This document shows, piece after piece, positions 61,844 to 64,000 of a stretch of 64,000 nt of DNA. Below the pieces are notes generated by a model. It was given only the letters and a program-made list of their open reading frames with translations, had not been told where the DNA came from and searched no databases. How positions within the stretch are numbered: position 1 is the stretch's first letter; every line of letters begins with the position of its first letter. The position numbers and the translations under genes were made by a program. Source of the stretch: Planosporangium thailandense (lineage in GTDB: Bacteria; Actinomycetota; Actinomycetes; Mycobacteriales; Micromonosporaceae); contig NZ_JAATVY010000005.1 in assembly GCF_011947195.1 (NCBI RefSeq), forward strand, positions 1 to 64,000, read 5' to 3'.

Positions 61844-62762
61844 TCGAGTCCTCCGCGGCAAGCGGCGGCGCATCCGAGGTCGCCTCTCTCACCAGCCAGT
61901 TGGAGAACTCGCCGAGCAAGTCCGGCTGGCGAGTCGTTGCTCCGGTCACAAAGATGAAGTCTTTCCCTGTGTCACGTCCCGGCGGCCCAAGAGGAATGAG
62001 TTCTCCGGATCTGATCCCATCGGCAACGTAGAGATACGGCACTAGCGCGACGCCAAGCCCGGCGAGAGCCGCCTCAATCAGCATCGAGAATTGCTCGAAC
62101 CGGCCTCCTGCTGTTGCGTTCTGAAGGTCGATCCCGAACTCGCGCGCATAGTCGGGCCAACTCTCCGGCGTTGCCGTCTTATGCAGCAGCGGCAGCGTGG
62201 ACAACACGGTGCCGTCGCGCCGGCGGGACGGCAGGACCAAGTCCGGCCGACACACCGGGATCAATGCGCTACGGAACAGGTGTCGTGACTCATTGCCAGC
62301 CCATGCCGGATGGGCGAATGCGATAGCGGCATCGAATGCGGTTCCATCCAACACAAACGGGTCGTTTCGAGTGCTGAGATTGATCACGATGTCAGCATGT
62401 GCGCGCGTGAACGACGGGAGCCTAGGAATCAGCCACTTGGTCGCGAACGTGCCGATCACGGCGAGCTCCAGCATCTGTTTCCGAGACGGGGTCGTCATGA
62501 CTTGGAGAGTCGACTGCTCCAACGAGGCAAGCAACCGCCCCACCTCCTCCGCGTAGTGAGCCCCATGGGCGGTCAGCTCAACCCTGTTGCCACCGCGGGC
62601 GAACAAAGGCACGCGCAAGAAGGCCTCCAGCCGCGCGACCTGCCTGCTTACCGCCCCCTCCGTGACGACGAGTTCTCGCGCGGCGAGAGAGAAACTTCCA
62701 TGCCGCGCTGCCGCCTCGAATGCGAGCAATGTAGATGTGCTCGGAATCTGCCTCGATGGCAC
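61827..62762 (-). CDS. LysR-family regulator (GcvA-like)
   Basis: A 311-residue regulator. The N-terminal helix-turn-helix (SFSLAARELVVTEGAVSRQVAR) reads AAVSRQ-like text typical of the GcvA group. The ligand-binding domain follows (LALIGTFATKWLIPRLPSF-like, GVALVPYLYVADGIRSGELI). The GTG start at 62762 follows GGAG. It is convergent with and probably controls the 60.1-61.8 kb operon, though LysR genes are more often divergent from their targets. Confidence 0.92.
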   Translation of the reverse strand: MPSRQIPSTSTLLAFEAAARHGSFSLAARELVVTEGAVSRQVARLEAFLRVPLFARGGNRVELTAHGAHYAEEVGRLLASLEQSTLQVMTTPSRKQMLELAVIGTFATKWLIPRLPSFTRAHADIVINLSTRNDPFVLDGTAFDAAIAFAHPAWAGNESRHLFRSALIPVCRPDLVLPSRRRDGTVLSTLPLLHKTATPESWPDYAREFGIDLQNATAGGRFEQFSMLIEAALAGLGVALVPYLYVADGIRSGELIPLGPPGRDTGKDFIFVTGATTRQPDLLGEFSNWLVREATSDAPPLAAEDSISPRT

Positions 62763-62838
62763 TACTCATCTCCAAAAGAGTGATCTATGGTCAGGTTGAT
62801 GTGTCAAAATGTCGGATCTGATCTGCTATTTTAGCGCA

Positions 62839-62872
62839 TCAAGGCCACCTAGCCTTGACTTATAATCAAGGC
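62839..62872 (+). repeat. Alternating inverted 7-mers beside integrase remnant
   Basis: TCAAGGC (62839-62845), GCCTTGA (62852-62858) and TCAAGGC (62866-62872) alternate in orientation with starts 13 and 14 bases apart. They lie in AT-richer DNA between the LysR gene and the tyrosine recombinase remnant. The layout resembles core or arm sites of a tyrosine recombinase, or an operator. Confidence 0.45.
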
Positions 62873-63099
62873 AGTCGGAGGTTTGAGGGCCACCACAACA
62901 CGCTGCGCGGTGGCACCATAGAACTGCAACGCCCCCAAGGCGCACAGCGTCCTCGTCAGGATCTTGCACCGCCGACGGGCGTCGCCTGCTCGTCGCCGGG
63001 CTGCGGGACACGGTTGCTGTCGGCGTTTGAGTTCCTGCGAACGCTGCCGACGACACGAGCCATCGTCCTCCAGGCCAAGATCGTGCATGTTATGGAATT

Positions 63100-63290
63100 C
63101 GTCTTCGGAGTGCCGAGGACGATCTCGCCGCGTATCTCGCGCGCGGTGGTCTCCACCGTGACGCGTCGACCGACCGTGTCGAGATTGCCCACCCGCAGCC
63201 CCGCCAGCTCACCGGCCCGCAGGCCGCTCTCGGCGGCCAGCTCCACCAGCAGCCGCCAGCGGTTGGCCCCGCGCCGGCAGGGCGATAGCG
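63100..63290 (-). pseudogene. Tyrosine recombinase (integrase) fragment
   Basis: The minus strand reads WRLLVELAAESGLRAGELAG, then LRVGNLDTVGRRVTVETTAR and LGTPKTNS. This contains the first catalytic Arg region (GLRxGEL) and the beta-sheet with Lys of phage-type integrases. The box II HxxR and the Tyr nucleophile are absent, and the frame is lost at both ends. It is the only trace of an integrase in the window. Confidence 0.75.
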
Positions 63291-63545
63291 CGGTCGAGCC
63301 GCGACGGCGTGTGGCACATCCCGGGTCTCGGCGCGTCATCGGTGCTTCCGCCAGCGGTTTCCCGTCCTGATATACGATCTCGCGACGCGAACCGGCCGCA
63401 GCTACGGGCTGTCGGTGTGCGTGGCTCGCATCGCAAGGCCGGATCAGGAGAAGTGGATGTCCCGAGGGCTGCGGGTGGCTCCGCCCGGCAACGTGGCCGG
63501 ACGGAGGGGATATTCGATGCGGATGGACAGGCGGCACTCCGGCTG

Positions 63546-64000
63546 ATGTCCGTGAAACCGCTGCGCCGCACGGGCATCCTGGTCGCCACCGTGTGCCTGG
63601 TGGTCACGGTCGTGGTGTCGTGGGCGTCGTGGACGGTGAACAAGCACAGTAACCAGCGGCTGCTGTCGCTTCAGATGCGCCAGGTTGCGACGTTGATCGC
63701 CAATGAGGTGCCGGTCGTCTCGTCGATGTTGCTGGACGCCGCGCACGTGGCCGATGCGACGCAGGCCGACCCGGCGGTCTTCCAGCGATTCGTGGCCCCG
63801 CAGCTGGCAAGCAGCACATCCCTGGCGTCGGTGTCGCTGTGGCGGATCGACGGCAACCAGCGAAGCCTGGTGGCCAAGGCGGGGGTCGAGCCGCTGCTGC
63901 CCTCCGACCGTTCAGCCGACAGCTTCTTCGCCAAGCTGAAGCCCGGGCGCCAGATGTTCATCACCGGCGTGCTGCCAGGTAGCCCGGCCCACTTCGGCTA
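63546..64000 (+). CDS. Membrane sensor protein, N-terminal part (runs off window)
   Basis: An ATG at 63546 opens a frame with no stop to the window end (151 codons). A basic N-terminus and one helix (ILVATVCLVVTVVVSWASWT) precede an extracytoplasmic region (RQVATLIANEVPVVSSMLLD, DPAVFQRFVAPQLASSTSLA, SLWRIDGNQRSLVAKAGVEP) like the CHASE or cache-type sensor of diguanylate cyclases and kinases. The output domain lies beyond 64000. A stop codon of an unrelated frame overlaps its start. Confidence 0.75.
   Translation, partial: MSVKPLRRTGILVATVCLVVTVVVSWASWTVNKHSNQRLLSLQMRQVATLIANEVPVVSSMLLDAAHVADATQADPAVFQRFVAPQLASSTSLASVSLWRIDGNQRSLVAKAGVEPLLPSDRSADSFFAKLKPGRQMFITGVLPGSPAHFG

Noticed and set aside
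62826-63088. Short frames between LysR and the integrase remnant
   Set aside because: No recognisable protein. The region reads better as decayed element DNA with the 7-mer array.

Overview
The window is high-GC DNA with GC-biased third codon positions and many GTG or TTG starts. It encodes Lsr2, a DUF4193 protein, a Mycobacterium-type encapsulin with a DyP peroxidase, AICE-type plasmid genes (DUF2637, replication-relaxation) and actinobacterial small conserved proteins. This points to a filamentous or soil actinomycete (Actinomycetota). No marker fixes the genus. The only complete RNA gene is one tRNA-Arg(CCT) at 56745-56820.

0-20 kb: mixed chromosome with transposase debris (IS6, IS481/IS3, IS5 and IS256-type fragments). 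Real genes include an alpha/beta hydrolase-TetR pair behind a palindromic operator, an acetoin/pyruvate-dehydrogenase-type E1 alpha/beta pair, an NYN-type nuclease-like protein, a HEAT-repeat protein, a cold-shock protein, Lsr2, a spermidine-synthase-like protein, DUF4193, MerR and PucR regulators, and a large Fn3-repeat surface protein with a LAxTG sorting signal.

20-53.5 kb: an island delimited by direct repeats containing the 5' half of tRNA-Arg. Its first half is devoted to potassium: a short KdpD-like kinase with a KdpE regulator, a KimA-like APC transporter, Kup, and the whole kdpFABC-kdpD-kdpE operon. Two paralogous small membrane proteins stand ahead of the KimA-like gene and of kdp. 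Both follow phased GTGAAA-type repeats that share an identical 16-mer, so both units are probably controlled by the same KdpE-like regulator. Its second half holds an encapsulin with an encapsulated DyP peroxidase, a Tat-exported DUF7405-like protein, a glycogen-debranching-type glycosidase, a two-component system, a degenerate ApbE protein, an SDR enzyme and a SLAC1/TehA channel.

53.5-56.8 kb: a second, short tRNA-bounded unit with a paralogous debranching-type glycosidase overlapped by an SCP2-like protein. It ends at the intact tRNA-Arg. The two units share a 113-bp left end. This suggests tandem integration of related elements whose right end restores the promoter and 5' half of the tRNA.

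56.8-64 kb: remains of a conjugative or integrative element (DUF2637, a replication-relaxation gene cut by a deleted IS3-type element, a broken cytosine methylase, a broken tyrosine recombinase). They flank a small catabolic-looking operon (ferredoxin-fold protein, tautomerase-like protein, metallo-beta-lactamase-fold hydrolase) with a convergent LysR gene. A membrane sensor protein runs off the right edge.
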